A DNA stretch of 64,000 bases from Argentina anserina (lineage: Eukaryota; Streptophyta; Magnoliopsida; Rosales; Rosaceae). The DNA lies in the NCBI RefSeq assembly GCF_933775445.1, contig NC_065872.1, positions 10,168,001 through 10,232,000 on the forward strand, in the 5' to 3' direction. Numbering within the stretch: position 1 is the stretch's first letter; every line of letters starts with the position of its first letter. Below are positions 9,042-22,129 of the stretch, piece by piece. The position numbers were made by a program, and so were the translations under genes. The notes beneath the pieces are model-generated. The model was not told the origin of the DNA and made no database searches. It saw only the letters and a program-made list of their open reading frames with translations.

Positions 9042-11894
9042 TGTAATAACCCTAAATTTCAAACAATTTTAAGTTTGATTTGAATTCTATAAAATTTGCA
9101 ATTTCAATATGAATGAATGTGATTGGTTGCGATGTTATAAAACGAGCGACGGATACGTTCTCGGAACGTTTAATTTGAAAAACGTTACATTTCCGCAACG
9201 TATATATCGACTTTTATTCCGTCGATCGGTTGCGAAAACTTCCTTCACGAAAGTTGTAGAGCTCGTCGATACGAGTTCGATAGTATGTGACGCGTTCTAA
9301 TCGGACGACGTACGTGAAAGTTATTAACGACGGAAGTTAGTTTCTGATTTTGGGAGGGGGTATAAAAGGAAATGTTTTGGAGCTAGGGTTCCCATAATTG
9401 GAAACCCTTTCACCCCTCACTCACCCGCCTCCCTCAGTCCTCTCTCCCTCTCATCTCTTCCCGAGCCCTCTCTCTCTCTCTCTCTCTCTCGGTTCCTCCC
9501 TCTTCCGAATCGATCTCCCTCACCGATCTCCACCCCTGTCCATCGTGGCTTGCACCGCCGCCCCTACGGCCTTGTGAGCTCCGCAGCAAGCAGCCCCGAG
9601 TTCCCCCACACCGTGCCTCACTGCCACGAGCATCGACAAGCTCGGAGGTCATCGCTGCATCACGCGTCGTCACCTACAATCGGAGGGGAACCAACCGCCG
9701 CACCCCACCTCGTCTTGACTCAAGCACGATCGACTCCGACACTCTCAAGACGTCGATTAGGTGAGGGCTTGATTTTATTTGGTTTTGTTGATTGTTGTTG
9801 TGAAATTGGTTTGAATCGGAGGTGAATTGATGGAGGATCGGAGGAGGAGGAGAGATAGGGATACCGCCGCCCTAGGCGGCGCGTGTGGAGGTGTTGGGTG
9901 GCGTAGGGGCTGCCTAGGATCGGAGGAAGGAAGAGGGGAGAAAGGAGGATAGTTTTGGGGTGGTGGTGACGTCACACGCGTCGGATTTGGGCTCGGCGCG
10001 TGGGCCCCACGCGCTGCCTACCGGAGGTGGTGCGTGCAACCCACGCGCCGCCACGTGCGGCGGTGTGACAGTATTTTCCGATAGGGGTATTTTGGTAATT
10101 TACTTAAATGTAAATGTAAATTTTATTTACTACGGTAAATGTAATTAAATTTTACCTTCGGTAAATGTAAATATAAATTACTTTCAGTAAATGTAAAAGT
10201 AATTTGTAAAAGGGTAATTTAGTAAATTTTATTTACTGAGATTGTATTTACCTTTAAACAGTACGTATATGTATATAATACGTATATAATATTATGCGTA
10301 CAGAAATACGTATATATTATTTATACGTACAGAAATACGTATATAGCACTTATACGTACAGAAATACGTATTAATGGTATATTTGTACAGTAACAGTGAA
10401 CAGTAACCCGGAACAGTAACTTCGTAAAACCGAAAATTTGCTGAACAGTAACCGATTATTACTGTTGTGGCATTTAAAGGTTTACGAAACGAATCTAAAT
10501 TATTTTCTTATCTTTTCAAGGTGATCGTTAAACCGAGAAAAGGAATTATCATCAGAAATTGTGGAATTACGCCCGAGTCGATAAGGTGAGTAAAATCTCA
10601 CTGAATTACGAATCTACCCTCGTGGTGATTCAACATTTTTGTAAGTGTGTTTATCAAATGAATTACAACATGTATATAATTTAGTGGACTACATATATAT
10701 AGTATAATGGTAATAAGTACATATATATATATATAGTTCATTAAATTACGTACTGTTATTAATTTATTAAAAATAGTCATTTAGGTGACGGAAGTTTGTG
10801 AATTGAGCATGTGTGGTGAAATATGACATGTATAAGATGTAGCGGACTATATATATATTGTATAAATGGTAAATAAGTACGAATATATATAGTTTGCTAT
10901 ATATTATACTGTTATGATTTTATTGTGATTATTTTGAGCATGTGAGATTATTGTACATGATTTTTAACATTGAGATTGTTAAAATGTGAATTGTCTTCGG
11001 ACCTGATTTTTGGTACAATATGATGTGAGATTATTGTACGTGTTTGGCAAGTCGAAACCTAGCCTTTGGCCGGGCGAAAGTTACGATACAGTTAGAGCTC
11101 TAGTCTGTCAGCCATAGTACTTCATGTGAGGTAACGGGTGGTTATCTACTCATGAGTACTCAGATTGTTTTGGATGTTGGGTAGCGGGTGGTTACCCAAT
11201 ATCAGAGTAGTACTGCATGTGAGGTAACGGGTGGTTATCTGCTCATGGGTACTCAGATTGTTTTGTATGTTGGGTAGCGGGTGGCTATCCAATATCAGCG
11301 GTGTATTACGAGAGGGGTAACAGATGTGTACCAGCGTTCTTGGTACCCGTATTATAAATGCATTGGGTAACCAGAAGGGTTACTTAATTTCCTCATGAGC
11401 GTTTTATTTCATATTTCTTGGGTCAACCAGATGAGCTGACTATTGACTCATGAGGGCATTTATATTTGTTGTTTTGTGATCTTTCGTATATATTGATATG
11501 CGAACTGTATTGTGATTTTACTCATACGAGCTGTAAAGCTTACCGGGTTTGTGTTTACAATCCCGGTGCACCAATTCGATGGTGTAGTGGATGACTCCGC
11601 AGGTGTAGATTAGCGGGAATTGACGAACCGCTCAGAGGACTTGAAGTGATTTACCTCCAGCTTGTGTGAGGATTTTGTGTGACTATTTTGTGAGAGATTG
11701 TGAGGATTATTACATTCCAACTTACGTAATGTAAATTATAAATTTGGGTTATAATAATTGGTTTTCTGAGTTGTATTGATAACTCAGTGATGATCCGCTG
11801 TGCACTTAAATGATTTCGATTTTGTTGAGATTATTTTGTGTTTAACGACTTTAGAATTTTGAGTTTTTAAGCTCGAAATTTTGGGGTCGTTACA
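9042..11894 (+). mobile_element. Solo LTR (copy A), large LTR-retrotransposon family
   Basis: The sequence begins TGTAATAACC and ends GGGGTCGTTACA, flanked by TTTTT on both sides (9037-9041, 11895-11899). The left flank is a T-run, so that duplication is weaker evidence than for copy B. A TATA box (GGGTATAAAAGGAAA) lies near 9358. It is followed by a GC-rich leader with a CT microsatellite and a likely splice donor (GATTAGGTGAGG, near 9760). Further in are short CAGTAAC repeats and paired blocks of GGTAACGGGTGGTTATCT and GGGTAGCGGGTGG. No gag or pol frame occurs, consistent with LTR-LTR recombination removing the body. It aligns over its whole length with copy B and with the first part of copy C. 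I infer a Ty3 family but cannot name it. Confidence 0.8.
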
Positions 11895-12048
11895 TTTTTA
11901 AGAAACCATTTGGTTTTTTATATATTTATTTATAATTATTACATATTTTTCGCCATCATCTCCAAATTGCTTGGTGGTAGTTACATCAAATTTTCTTTTT
12001 ATCTTGTGGTTGCCAAAACTAATAATAAACACGATGTAGTTGATCGAG

Positions 12049-12087
<39 letters not shown>

Positions 12088-13792
12088 ATTAAGATAATAT
12101 TATGAATGATGGAAGTCGATCCTTTAAAATTTACTTCAATCTCTTCATAATGAGATGCATATCATATAGTTTACAGCAACAAGTCAATAAAAAATGGCCA
12201 TTGCTTGATTTCTATTTTTGGCTAATTACATCGCTTGATTTACGTACAATAGCACCACCGAGTGTCATATTAATGATCGATAATCCTTGCCAACGATTAT
12301 TAAGTATTTAACACAAATCTGATGATGATCAGATGATCTGATCCTTCCCAGTTCCCACCAACAAATACGCACCAATTAAGCGAGAAGACATGACATTGTT
12401 AATAATAACCCCAGTGTGATTAATCTAAACAAAATAATTGTCACATAATGTTGGAGGTTTGTAATAATAATTAAACTGCAGATACCTTAAGTTTAGGACA
12501 GCTGCGGGTTGTATCTAGAAGCTAGAAACCAAACTTGCAAGATCGCACAATCTCTAGCGGGGCTAATATTGTCCCTTACCTAAGCAATAATTGGACTTAA
12601 CATATCATTTTATTGATGTGCCTTCAACTGCACTTAAATCAGATTATGTGAAGATATATGAATATGACACTTCAATATAAATTATTACAAATTGGATTAG
12701 TTATTTCTAAGTTTGAAATAAATTAAATCGTATGATAAATGAATCTGATTAGTCATGTAAAACAGAAAAACAGATAGAACAAGTTTGTCAAATTTCTTTC
12801 CATAAAAGAAAAGTTTGTTAAAGTGAGTTATTTCTACGAAAGTGCTGATAAAGTTCAAATTTCTCCTGTCATGCAAGAGAAGGAGAAGAAACGCTTTATA
12901 ATAAGTTAAAATATATCGAACGCTACCTGGAATTGCTAGAATATAGTTGTCATATGTTAACAGTTTGAGACTTTGAGTTACATCGATCTATACCTAGAAT
13001 ATAGAATTGCTAGAATGGGAACAAATTCGAGGTTTCTACCCTAAGCTAATCGTAATAATTTAACATTTTACTGTTCATGTACGTAGACGTCTAGAACCTT
13101 GATGATCGCTTATCATTTCATGTGTTGTTAGTTAGAAACTCCTCAGTTAACAGAACGTTGAAGTAATTAAGCATTAGGTCTAAAGCAAAGAATAGAATGA
13201 AAGCTTTGAGCGGATATCTAGCTATATATGTATGTATATATATTTGATTTTCCTCTTAGATCCATTTCTTTGGTCGATCAATAAATTTCAATCATTGATG
13301 TAATAAAGTACGTATAGTAGTGAATGTTAAAGCGAGAAGCCGAGAAATGGATAAATATTCAACAACTTGAAGAAACAACAGTAGCTAATCATCAGCACAA
13401 CAAAGTGATTACAATGGAAGTTTTCACAATAACCTCAAAAAATCCCTCAAATGAAAAAGCTGCAGCTAAGTTAATTTTCGCAGGAGGGTAACTGAACGCG
13501 GTAAACCACGCAAAAATGGATAAACCCTCCTCCAACATATACACGATTCCCCGCAGCGAACTGATCAAGAAGCCACGCCATGGCAATATATCGCTTGGCT
13601 AGCTGATAGAGTATAGCGATCTGTGCGTGCATGAGAGAGATGTATACAGGGCTTTCCTTCCTTCCTCAAAACCAAAAGAAAAGAACTTCGTTAAAGACTA
13701 ATCATACATGACATGAATTTATTCTCCTAATTTACAATAATCTCCATCTTGCAAACCCGATGTCTAGGGAACAAGATCATATATTCTACAGG
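11895..13792. other. Intergenic; AT microsatellite at about 12048-12080
   Basis: AT-rich spacer with an (AT)n tract near 12048-12080. It contains the 3' flank of the first bHLH gene (minus strand, ends 13793). No other exon or element can be supported. Confidence 0.5.
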
Positions 13793-15434
13793 TCAAACCA
13801 ACTCGAGCAAAGCTTGTCTTAGCGTTTTTACAAGCTCCTTCACTGTCATGCTGTACTCGATATCCATCTGTAATTAAGAGAATACTACCAATTATTAGTT
13901 GTAGGTACTTACGTTGATCGAACATGTTAATTCCTTACTATAATCATGAAGAACAGAAAATATATAATCTTCAAGAAAGTACATGTACCTCAGAAACGAC
14001 GGTAATATCAAGAGTTGAATTGCCAAACGGTAAGACGCCGCTATTAAGAATGGTGAGACCAAGCTTCTCTATTTCCCTTAGTATGTTAGCCAGACACCCT
14101 TTCTTTTTCTCACAGTGGATTCTCAAGAGAACCTCTTTGTCCGAAACCCTAGCTTCGATTTCAGGAAGTGGTTGACTGGAGCAGCTGTCGAAGTTCTCAT
14201 CGGATGAGGAGATATCCTCGTCTGCAGAGTATTGAATTCTCTTCACAAACACCACCGACTCCACGTTTTTCTTTGCCGCTTGTTCCTCTAGTATCTTCAT
14301 ACGGTCTTGCATCTGTTTCACATATTTTATGGCATCTCCAAGCACTGAGGCCTTGTCCATCTAGAAAATTTGTAAAAAGGGTTTGCCATTAACAATTTAT
14401 GTTCAATCACAACGCTACTATATCTTAGTACTGGAAATGCCAATAAAAGATCAATTAAAATATTTTATTTTTGTGATGATTATGCACACAGCGTTGTGTG
14501 TTTTTCATGCATATCTAATACTGTATGTTGATGTAGTCAGATATGCAAAGTTGTAAACCACTTAACAGATAAAGATAACAACATCTGCCCTAATTAATAA
14601 TCTACGTGCTGAATGTGTAGTAAAGAGGTGATGGTTACCTTCTTTAGACCTGGTACTAGGGCTGATAGAGCGATGAACCGCTGGCTGAGCTTTTCTCTGC
14701 GCTTTCGCTCAGCAAGAACATGATCTTGAGCATGTAAGGGACTTCTGGTGACAGTAGCAGCTCTCTTGACCCCTTGACCATATGCACGGTTTGGTGAACA
14801 AGCTTGGGGATCATAGGAATTACCTTTTGAAATCAAAGTTGGAATTGAACTCAATTTTCCACCAGAACCCACGACCTCAGTTCTTGGCCTCACAGCAGTA
14901 GTGCAATCAAGAGATCCATATTCTGATGAGTTGGAATTGTCGAAAGAAATAAGGTGTGAGGAGGCAGAAGAGGATGCCTTTGGGACTGTAATTATGTGGT
15001 CATGAGTGGTAGTGCAAGAGTTCCAGTTACTGTGGTTAATCTTGGGCTGTTTTGCTGGCCTTTGATCAACATCATTTTGATGAGGGGTAAAATCTGGGTA
15101 AGATGAGTGGCTCTCAGTAGAAAAAGACTGGAAATTGAGATCTTCAAATGAGTAGTCCAGATGAGAGTTCATCTCATACTGATTCAGGAAAGTGGGATCT
15201 TCCATTTCCTATAAATAGCAAAACCAAAACACTTGTATGAAAATACGGCACAATAATATACACATTGGATACGTCAAATTGACACAGAACTTGCTGAATT
15301 TCTTTCAAATCATGGTCCATTCTTAGTTACTACGTTCCTTTGATCGCTGGTAATTAAGGCTATGATAAAGCTAGCATAATCAATAGACGTCGTACCAATT
15401 CAGATACCCATTTTGCTGATGAGATCATCTCCAT
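13793..15434 (-). CDS. bHLH transcription factor, bHLH18/19/25/NAI1 type (paralogue A)
   Basis: Four exons, all phase 0: 15396-15434, 14639-15208, 13989-14360, 13793-13867, giving 351 residues. Exon 1 (MEMISSAKWVSEL) is too short for a simple ORF scan, but it joins in frame to EMEDPTFLNQ and carries the family's usual N-terminus. The basic region and helix 1 (HVLAERKRREKLSQRF, then IALSALVPGLKK, about residues 168-202) cross the exon 2/3 junction into MDKASVLGDAIKYVKQMQ. The basic H-E-R pattern of E-box binders is kept as A-E-R-K-R-R. The C-terminus (VESVVFVKR, then IEARVSDKEVLLRIHCE) is the ACT-like dimerisation domain, finished by the short exon MDIEYSMTVKELVKTL. Relatives in Arabidopsis act in ER-body formation and jasmonate or iron responses; the specific role here is unknown. 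Paralogue B lies at 35930-37384. Confidence 0.92.
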
Positions 15435-16091
15435 TAATATTCAAAATTCCTGCTGTACGTTCTTTCCTCGCTCGATCACAGTAGATCTTGATAGCACCTT
15501 TCGAGCTAACTAGACAAGACAGTAAAATCTAATTAGTGATATGCGAAGGGATAGTGTATTTCAGATTAGACAGTGAAATCTAATTATGCAATTATTTTTT
15601 ATAATGAATTTGTGTTTCTAACTTAAACAAGCACAGATTTCACAGTTTCTTCCGTTGAAACAAGAGAACGAAATAAAATCATCTTCCGAAAAGTGAATCC
15701 AAGCTCTGGATAGTGTAGATCACACTTCATCTAAGTTAAATCATTATCATGATCATATGTAAAAATTTCAGACAAAAGAAAACAAATTAATGAATAAGGT
15801 TACTAAGATATGGATCGATAATAATATAGGAAGATCGAAGATTCACTCGAATCTCAAAAATTATCAATGAAATTAAATTTATTGCCTTTTGATTCAGAAT
15901 AGTACTAAGGAAATGAATCAAAGAACACCCAGAAATTAAGTACAGCTGCCTTTCCAAGCAGTTCTTCGGAAAGGATTAGAAAGGTAATCGAGTTTACCTT
16001 GAGAGCTGAGACTTAATATGAGATCGAAAGACTGAGGAGTAGTTGTATTGTTCTTTTCCAATTCGCAGGGAAGAGGAGCAGTGCAGTGCTT

Positions 16092-16101
16092 TAATTTATA
16101 G
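16092..16101 (-). promoter_or_regulatory. Candidate TATA box of bHLH paralogue A
   Basis: The minus strand reads CTATAAATTA. A likely 5' UTR follows, with a splice donor (CTCAAGGTAAAC) near 16000, so a long 5' UTR intron would separate this promoter from exon 1 at 15434. The placement is inferred from sequence alone. Confidence 0.35.
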
Positions 16102-18311
16102 ATGATTGTTGAACGCGGTCCACATTAAGCAAAATGATTCGAGGAGAAAGCAAGAATTGACAATATTGTATGTGTGAAATTTTCACATATATATATATAT
16201 ATTTATTATTTATTAATATCAATTTTAGTGGCACGTGTGAAACTATTTGTGTGCTTTCTGGTTAATTGTCACTGTTCATTTGGAGGCGCTCTTTCTTGAT
16301 CACTTGGTCAACTTCTGAGTACCTCTTTTCCTCTACGTTTTGAATTTGACCAATTAAAGACATAAATAAATGTTAGTATTTGAGCATCTGTTTATCGTCT
16401 TTCGGTTCATAACTAGCCAGAGCAGGATAACTAACTTGGATGGAATTGAACATATTCGCGTTGCATCATATATTACACGGTTGATCTCATAATTAAGCAT
16501 CCCTTGTTTAACTCGAGCATTATCCCAAAATGTACTCATAAAACATTATAATTTATGGTGAACACGTAGGAGTCAGTATGCATGTATTGCACGTCAAATG
16601 ACAAACGTGGTCCGTGGATCATCAATATACCGATACTGTCCAAACTTAATCACTTTAAAATTGTTAAAGTTTAATCTCAAAAGACTTTGGTATAATTGAG
16701 TATTATTCACTCACTTATACGTTGTAATTTATTTGTCACTCTTCAAATATGAGGTCTCTCATCTTCAACAAGATACATGTAGATCAAAGTATTTAGTCAA
16801 ACATTGAAATAAGGTTGCATTTTGTTTGCATGCTGAAATATGAGATATTGATCAAAAGAAGCACAAGATTAAAGATATCGATCAAAGGAAATACAAGAAA
16901 AGAAAATTATCAGAGAACTGTGGGTGAGCGATATGATTTTTATTAATAGAGTTAATTTGTCCCAAATACATCTTTAGTAGAGTTTCAGGTTTTATCTTCT
17001 TTTGTCATGACTCATGAGACATATTAGCTTATTAAAGTACATGGGTGCATTCACATGCATGCACTTTCTCCTCAATCAGTTCAGGCCAAACGAATTGTCG
17101 CGTGATATATGGCTAGTTCTCTATCTCATCGATCATCCCTTTTGAATAATATCTGAAATAATAGCAGTTTAGCACAGATAATATTAGCGCCAGTTCATCA
17201 TCCTCAGTCATCAACAAGAAAATTGAAAAAAAAAAATTCAATTCATTCATGCATGCATGTTCAGAACAGAACTACGTAAAAATCTTATCATCATCTTTGA
17301 TCTTCTTCTTCTTCTTCTTCTTATCAAAATATGAACAGAACTACAAAACTCATGGCCCTAGCTTACAAATCGCAGGCCACACCGCAGGTAGTTCTTATCC
17401 AACAGAGACCGACGGTAGCGTGTAGTTGTCACGGCAGAAAGGTTACCAGTTCTGAACTTCTGATCAAACTTGAAGCAATCAGTCGGATATGATCGACGGA
17501 TTCGATGCTGTAATTAAATATATATCGGAGTAGATCAAGAACGTGGCATCGAAGTGGCTGCAATTAAGGTCACTAACCAATCTAAAATTAGTCATATAAA
17601 ACCCTGATATTTACGCACATGAGATTTAAGAGATGTTAAGAAAATTTTAATTTGAAGGTATATATATGCATTAACGTACGTACCCACGTACACCTTAGCC
17701 TGGCTAGCTAGAGCATATGAGCATATCTGCAGCTTTTAACGGCGAAAACTGGGCTATAAATCCATACATACGTAGTCCTCCTGCAGTAGTAGTCTTCCTC
17801 GACTATGATGACAACCAATTACATTACATTAGAGTAATCAGACCCCAAATTAATAAAGCACAACAATAAGTTTGAGATACATACGTACAAGGAGGAAATA
17901 ATTAATTGGAACAAACAAGGCAAGCTAGGGTTTATATATATAATGGTGGTTTCCCTGATCAATACAATAGGGAATGGTGAGGAAAAACAACTAGATATTC
18001 GAGGTGCGAGAGATCTGTATTCAGAGGTGAGCAGATTTAATTAAAATTCAGGATATCTTTATAAATACATAAGCAAGCATCGATTTGATCTTGTGCTTTG
18101 CATTATCTAGCTAATTCAGCTAGTTGCATATATATCATTAATTAAAGAGCATATTATGTATAATTAACCTACTTTTCGATTCAGGCAATCAATGACTTCA
18201 TGCATGTGGTCGGATTCCTTGGTTAAGTTCCAGTTTGTTCTGTCACTTGTCTGTATCTAACATACCGATCGGCAAAGACTTGAACCGAACCATGCACGTC
18301 TTAGCCTTGAT
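16102..18311. other. Intergenic, mostly featureless
   Basis: AT-rich spacer upstream of bHLH paralogue A, with a CTT microsatellite near 17300 and one exon-like stretch on the minus strand (listed separately at 17358-17507). Nothing else can be supported. Confidence 0.45.
17358..17507 (-). other. Exon-like open stretch of 49 codons, not recognised
   Basis: On the minus strand a good acceptor (TTAATTACAG) is followed by 49 open codons rich in basic and aromatic residues (including SYPTDCFKFDQKFRTGN and TTTRYRRSLLDKNYLRC), then a TAG. No start codon or partner exon was found upstream. It could be the last exon of a small or decayed gene, or chance. I do not recognise the protein. Confidence 0.2.
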
Positions 18312-19337
18312 CAGGGTTGGCTCAAACTTTTTTGCGCGCGGCCCTGTGCAAAGATTCAAAATGCGGCCCTTCGTGCGTTTAAAGAATTAAGTTGTTGTTG
18401 CCAAGAAAATACAAAAGTTTGAACCTCTTACAACTTGAGAACTCTTATCGTACATAGCTCCATTGACAACATCTATGTTGCAACTTACAAGAGTCTTCTT
18501 CATCATCTTTGTTTCAAACAGTAGAATAAAGCCATAAACAACAAACTTATAAGAATATCATCACCTCTGAAGATCACAGACAAAGTAGGTTGAGTAGCAC
18601 ACTATTGCTCCAGATTAGTATAAGCTAAAGGTGTAAACAATTATTATTGGGAAGTGAAAACTCACCTTATCAGAAGGGATCGATGAGTTTGGGGCCCTAA
18701 ATTTTAGAATGAACAGATGGTTTGTTCACCTCTTAATCCTCTACCAAAATTAGAATGAACAGAGTGTCCGTATTCGACACAATACGATACGAGGACACGG
18801 CAAATCAAAAGTTTTTTGGACACGAACACGTTGTGGACACGTTAATTAATTATTATTTTTTAATATATATGAATATTAAAAAAATTAAAACATAAGTGAT
18901 ATAGTTTCTTAACTTAAAAAATTTAAACAAAGAGTTAAACCAATGACTAAAAATATTGATTTTTGAGGAAAATTTGACATTATAAAAAAAGATATTGATG
19001 AACTTAAAAAAAAATCGATTTATATTCTATAGAACTATTTAGATTGTTATATATGTTAAATTGTGCATAACTATTAACAAAAACATTTAGTAGAAATGGT
19101 GAGAAGTTCCCCTTGTGCATTTACAACCCAAGTTCGAATCACACCATGTGTATTTTTATCCGAATTTATTATCTTCGCGTGTTCAATTTAGAGAATACGC
19201 TTGTGCATTCGAGATACGGCGTGTCCATTACGTATCCGTGTCGGACACGCGATACGTGAGTGAATGCACGTGTCCGTACTACATAGATTAAGAGCCTTGT
19301 GTGAGTGCCACATTGCACACACTAAGAGCCGGCCCTG
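18312..19337. mobile_element. Non-autonomous hAT-like element
   Basis: The left end CAGGGTTGGCTC and the inverted right end CAGGGCCGGCTC match at 10 of 12 positions, a common hAT terminus. The flanks are CCTTGAT on the left and GCTTGAT on the right, which gives 7 of 8 matching bases if the right border is moved by one. The interior has no transposase. It holds a second, smaller inverted-repeat block (about 18757-19290; GTGTCCGTATTCGACAC against GTGTCGGACACGCGATACG), probably another nested element. Confidence 0.6.
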
Positions 19338-19439
19338 GCTTGATCATATTGAATTAGTATTAGTCTTTACTTTTTGTTTGTTTAACCATCTTAACTCTGG
19401 CTAAACACAGTCGAGCTCGGTGATATAAGCATTTTGTGC

Positions 19440-21780
19440 GATGTTCTTAACATGTTTTTACCTCCATTTGTACTTTGCTTAGCCCTTATTGTTGTACTAT
19501 TGAGTTATTGAGTCGTAGTAAGAGTCTTGGGCGATATTGGATGCATTTTTGTGCTTACATGAGTTAAAAACGCAGAATTGGTCTAAACTCCTAGTTTGAG
19601 TAGGAATCCTTGTAGGACTAGGAAACCTAGTTGGATTAGGAGTCTTCATCTTTCTACGTTTTGGTCGTATTGGCGATATTTTGAGAGTCCTTCTTGTATT
19701 AGGAATCCTTTTTAGACTAGAAAACATACAATTTGAGAAAATCTTACTTGAACTTTAACTTTTATTCCGTAACTTTCCTAATCTTATGCTCATATTCTAG
19801 TAACTTACTTGATCTTTTTATATGAATTATCTTGTCTTTTATTATTTTCAGATTGTACAATGAAAGAAAAAAATAGAGAAAAGTCAAGCAAATGAGGAAA
19901 ATAAAAAAAGAATGAGACACCTAAAAAGGAGAAAAAGAAAGAATTTATCAAAAGAGATTGCACCCACCAATGACAAAAATAAGTAAAAGAAAAAGAGAGA
20001 AAGCAAAATGAAGAGAATAAAAAGAGATAATGCAAAAGAGAAAGAAGGAGACACCTAAAAAGAAGAAAAAAAGAATTTATCAAATGAGATTGGACCCACC
20101 AATGACAAAAATAAGTGAAAGAAATTGAGGAGAAAAAAATGAAGAGAATAAAAAGAGATAATGCAACAGAGAAAGAATGAGACACCTAAAAAGGAGAAAA
20201 AAAAAAGATTTTATCAAAAGAGATTGCACCCACCAATGACAAAAATAAGTGAAAGAAATTGAGGAGAAAGAAAAAGGAAGAGAATAAAAAGAGATAATGC
20301 TTGAGAGAAAGAATGAGACACTTAAAAAGGAGAAAAATAAGAAATTTATCAAAGGAGAAAAAGAAGAAATTTATCAAAGGAGATTGCATCCACCAATGAC
20401 AAAAATATGTGAAAGAAATTGAGGAGAAAAAGTCCAAGTTATAATATTCAAGGAGCCAAAACTCTTCTATAAATAGCACATCATTCACAAAGAAAAATCA
20501 TCACTTCTCATTAGCACTTAAGAGCCAAAACTCTACTAAAACACCACCATAAACTTCTCTCACAAATCAGCCAAACCGTCCACCCCAAAACCATCATCAT
20601 CTTCACTGAGTTTCACCTATTGTAGCCGTACCTCTGAGGTTCCTACAACGTGTGATTCAGACAACTCATCTCTATGGCTTCGTTTATTTGTGTCAATCTA
20701 CAATTCTTTGTCTATGAAGATTGTAAGTTGTTGTTTATGTGGAAGTATTGGTCTTGTATTTGTTTTAGAATTTTCAGATTGTATTTGATATGTTTTTGAG
20801 ACTATGCCGAATCTATGTTCTTATAATTATTAAAGTTTGTATTTCTATTGTTGTGTTCTAATCATCTTTCTCATACTTTTAGATAATTTTCATATATGTG
20901 CATATGAATTTAGTGCTTGGATGCAGTCCCTAAGATTGTGTTTGAGTGCTAGATTCATCAACCATATTGACACAAATCGAATCATGCCCTAAGTAGGTTC
21001 GGTTTGTGTTGATTAAAAGTGGTAAAAATTCTGGAAATTTACATGTGAAACCATGGTGGGTGACGTCATACATAAAACATGTCTCCAACAAAGATTTGGT
21101 GCTTAAATGTAATCTTGTTTGATTTCTACCATAAGTGTTATTAAACTTGATTGCATGCAATTTAGTTGAGGCCCTAAGTCAACTTAAACGTCAATAAAAA
21201 TCTTGCATGATTAGATGTTACCCTAAGGCTCTAATTGTATTGGTGTCTAAAAGTATGTAATCAGATGAATTATAATGCATGATAAAACCAAACTTGTAAT
21301 TATTTAGTGCATTAGTGAATTTAGTTTAGTTTGGTAAAGAAAAGTCGATCATGTAAATAGTAATTTAGGTTTTATTTTAGTAGTTAATAATCAATCTTAA
21401 ACCCCCTATTATTTGTTAATACTAAAAGTTTAGAGTTTTCTTCAATTCTCTAAACTGAACGATTCATGCTTATTCTATACTAACGATGATGTTTTACATG
21501 GTTTATTATAGACGTCTTAGAACGCTCTATCACTCGGTCATTCCAGGAGTTACGTACAAGTACCCGATCAGTGAACCACGATCTTGAGGTGGTTGGCTTT
21601 GTGTTTTCCATGATCACTAAGAAACAAATATAACCCTTCAGAAAACTCAAAAGTTTCATCCTTGTGAGAGTCCATTTTCATTTTTAATATGTAAAGACAC
21701 CTATCCGGTTATCCTGCTGTAACCTTAATTACTTCGGATGGAATCATCATTCTGGAAGTATGCTTTCTTATATAGGGACA
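19440..21780. mobile_element. Probable LTR-like transposon fragment carrying a tandem repeat
   Basis: A purine-rich tandem array (19955-20430) is followed by a clear core promoter (CTTCTATAAATAGCAC, near 20470), a C-rich leader and a likely splice donor (GAAGATTGTAAGTT, near 20720). No coding domain follows. This is the make-up of a large retrotransposon LTR, like copies A and B, but the ends and target duplication were not found, so borders are approximate. Confidence 0.35.
19955..20430. repeat. Purine-rich tandem repeat, about 3.5 units of 132-160 bases
   Basis: The block AGATTGCACCCACCAATGAC followed by AAAAATAAGTGAAAG recurs at about 19955, 20087, 20221 and 20381, so spacings are 132, 134 and 160 bases. 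Each unit ends with GAATTTATCAAAAG. Long open frames on the minus strand here (repeats of TYFCHWWVQS) are a side effect of the purine-only composition. Confidence 0.85.
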
Positions 21781-22087
21781 TTTACTTGGCAAAATTAAAG
21801 CTGCAGTAGCCTAACAATGTTAGTTTAGCAATCGTAGTCAGAACTGATGATGTAAGGAAAATGATTTACGAAAGGAGATGGATTGAGAAAGATTATAACC
21901 TAAGATCTATCCAAATACGGAAAGAAATGTATTCCAGAATCCAGATGTGTATTTGTTTTACGAATATATTGGTCGTGGAATAAAGCCGGCTTCACTCACA
22001 TGATAAACGTGTTATTGATCAATAATTATCTCCAAACCGGGATCGATCCATCCACCGGCCACGCACCTAGCTAACAACAGTAATTTG

Positions 22088-22129
<42 letters not shown>

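Noticed and set aside
9434..9825. GC-rich open frames in the leader of LTR A
   Set aside because: Same position as the leader in LTR B, but the translations are unrelated; not a conserved protein.
19805..20488. Three overlapping minus-strand frames of 90-126 codons with repeated TYFCHWWVQS
   Set aside because: They arise from a purine-only tandem repeat; the reading frame shifts between units and no membrane-protein family matches.
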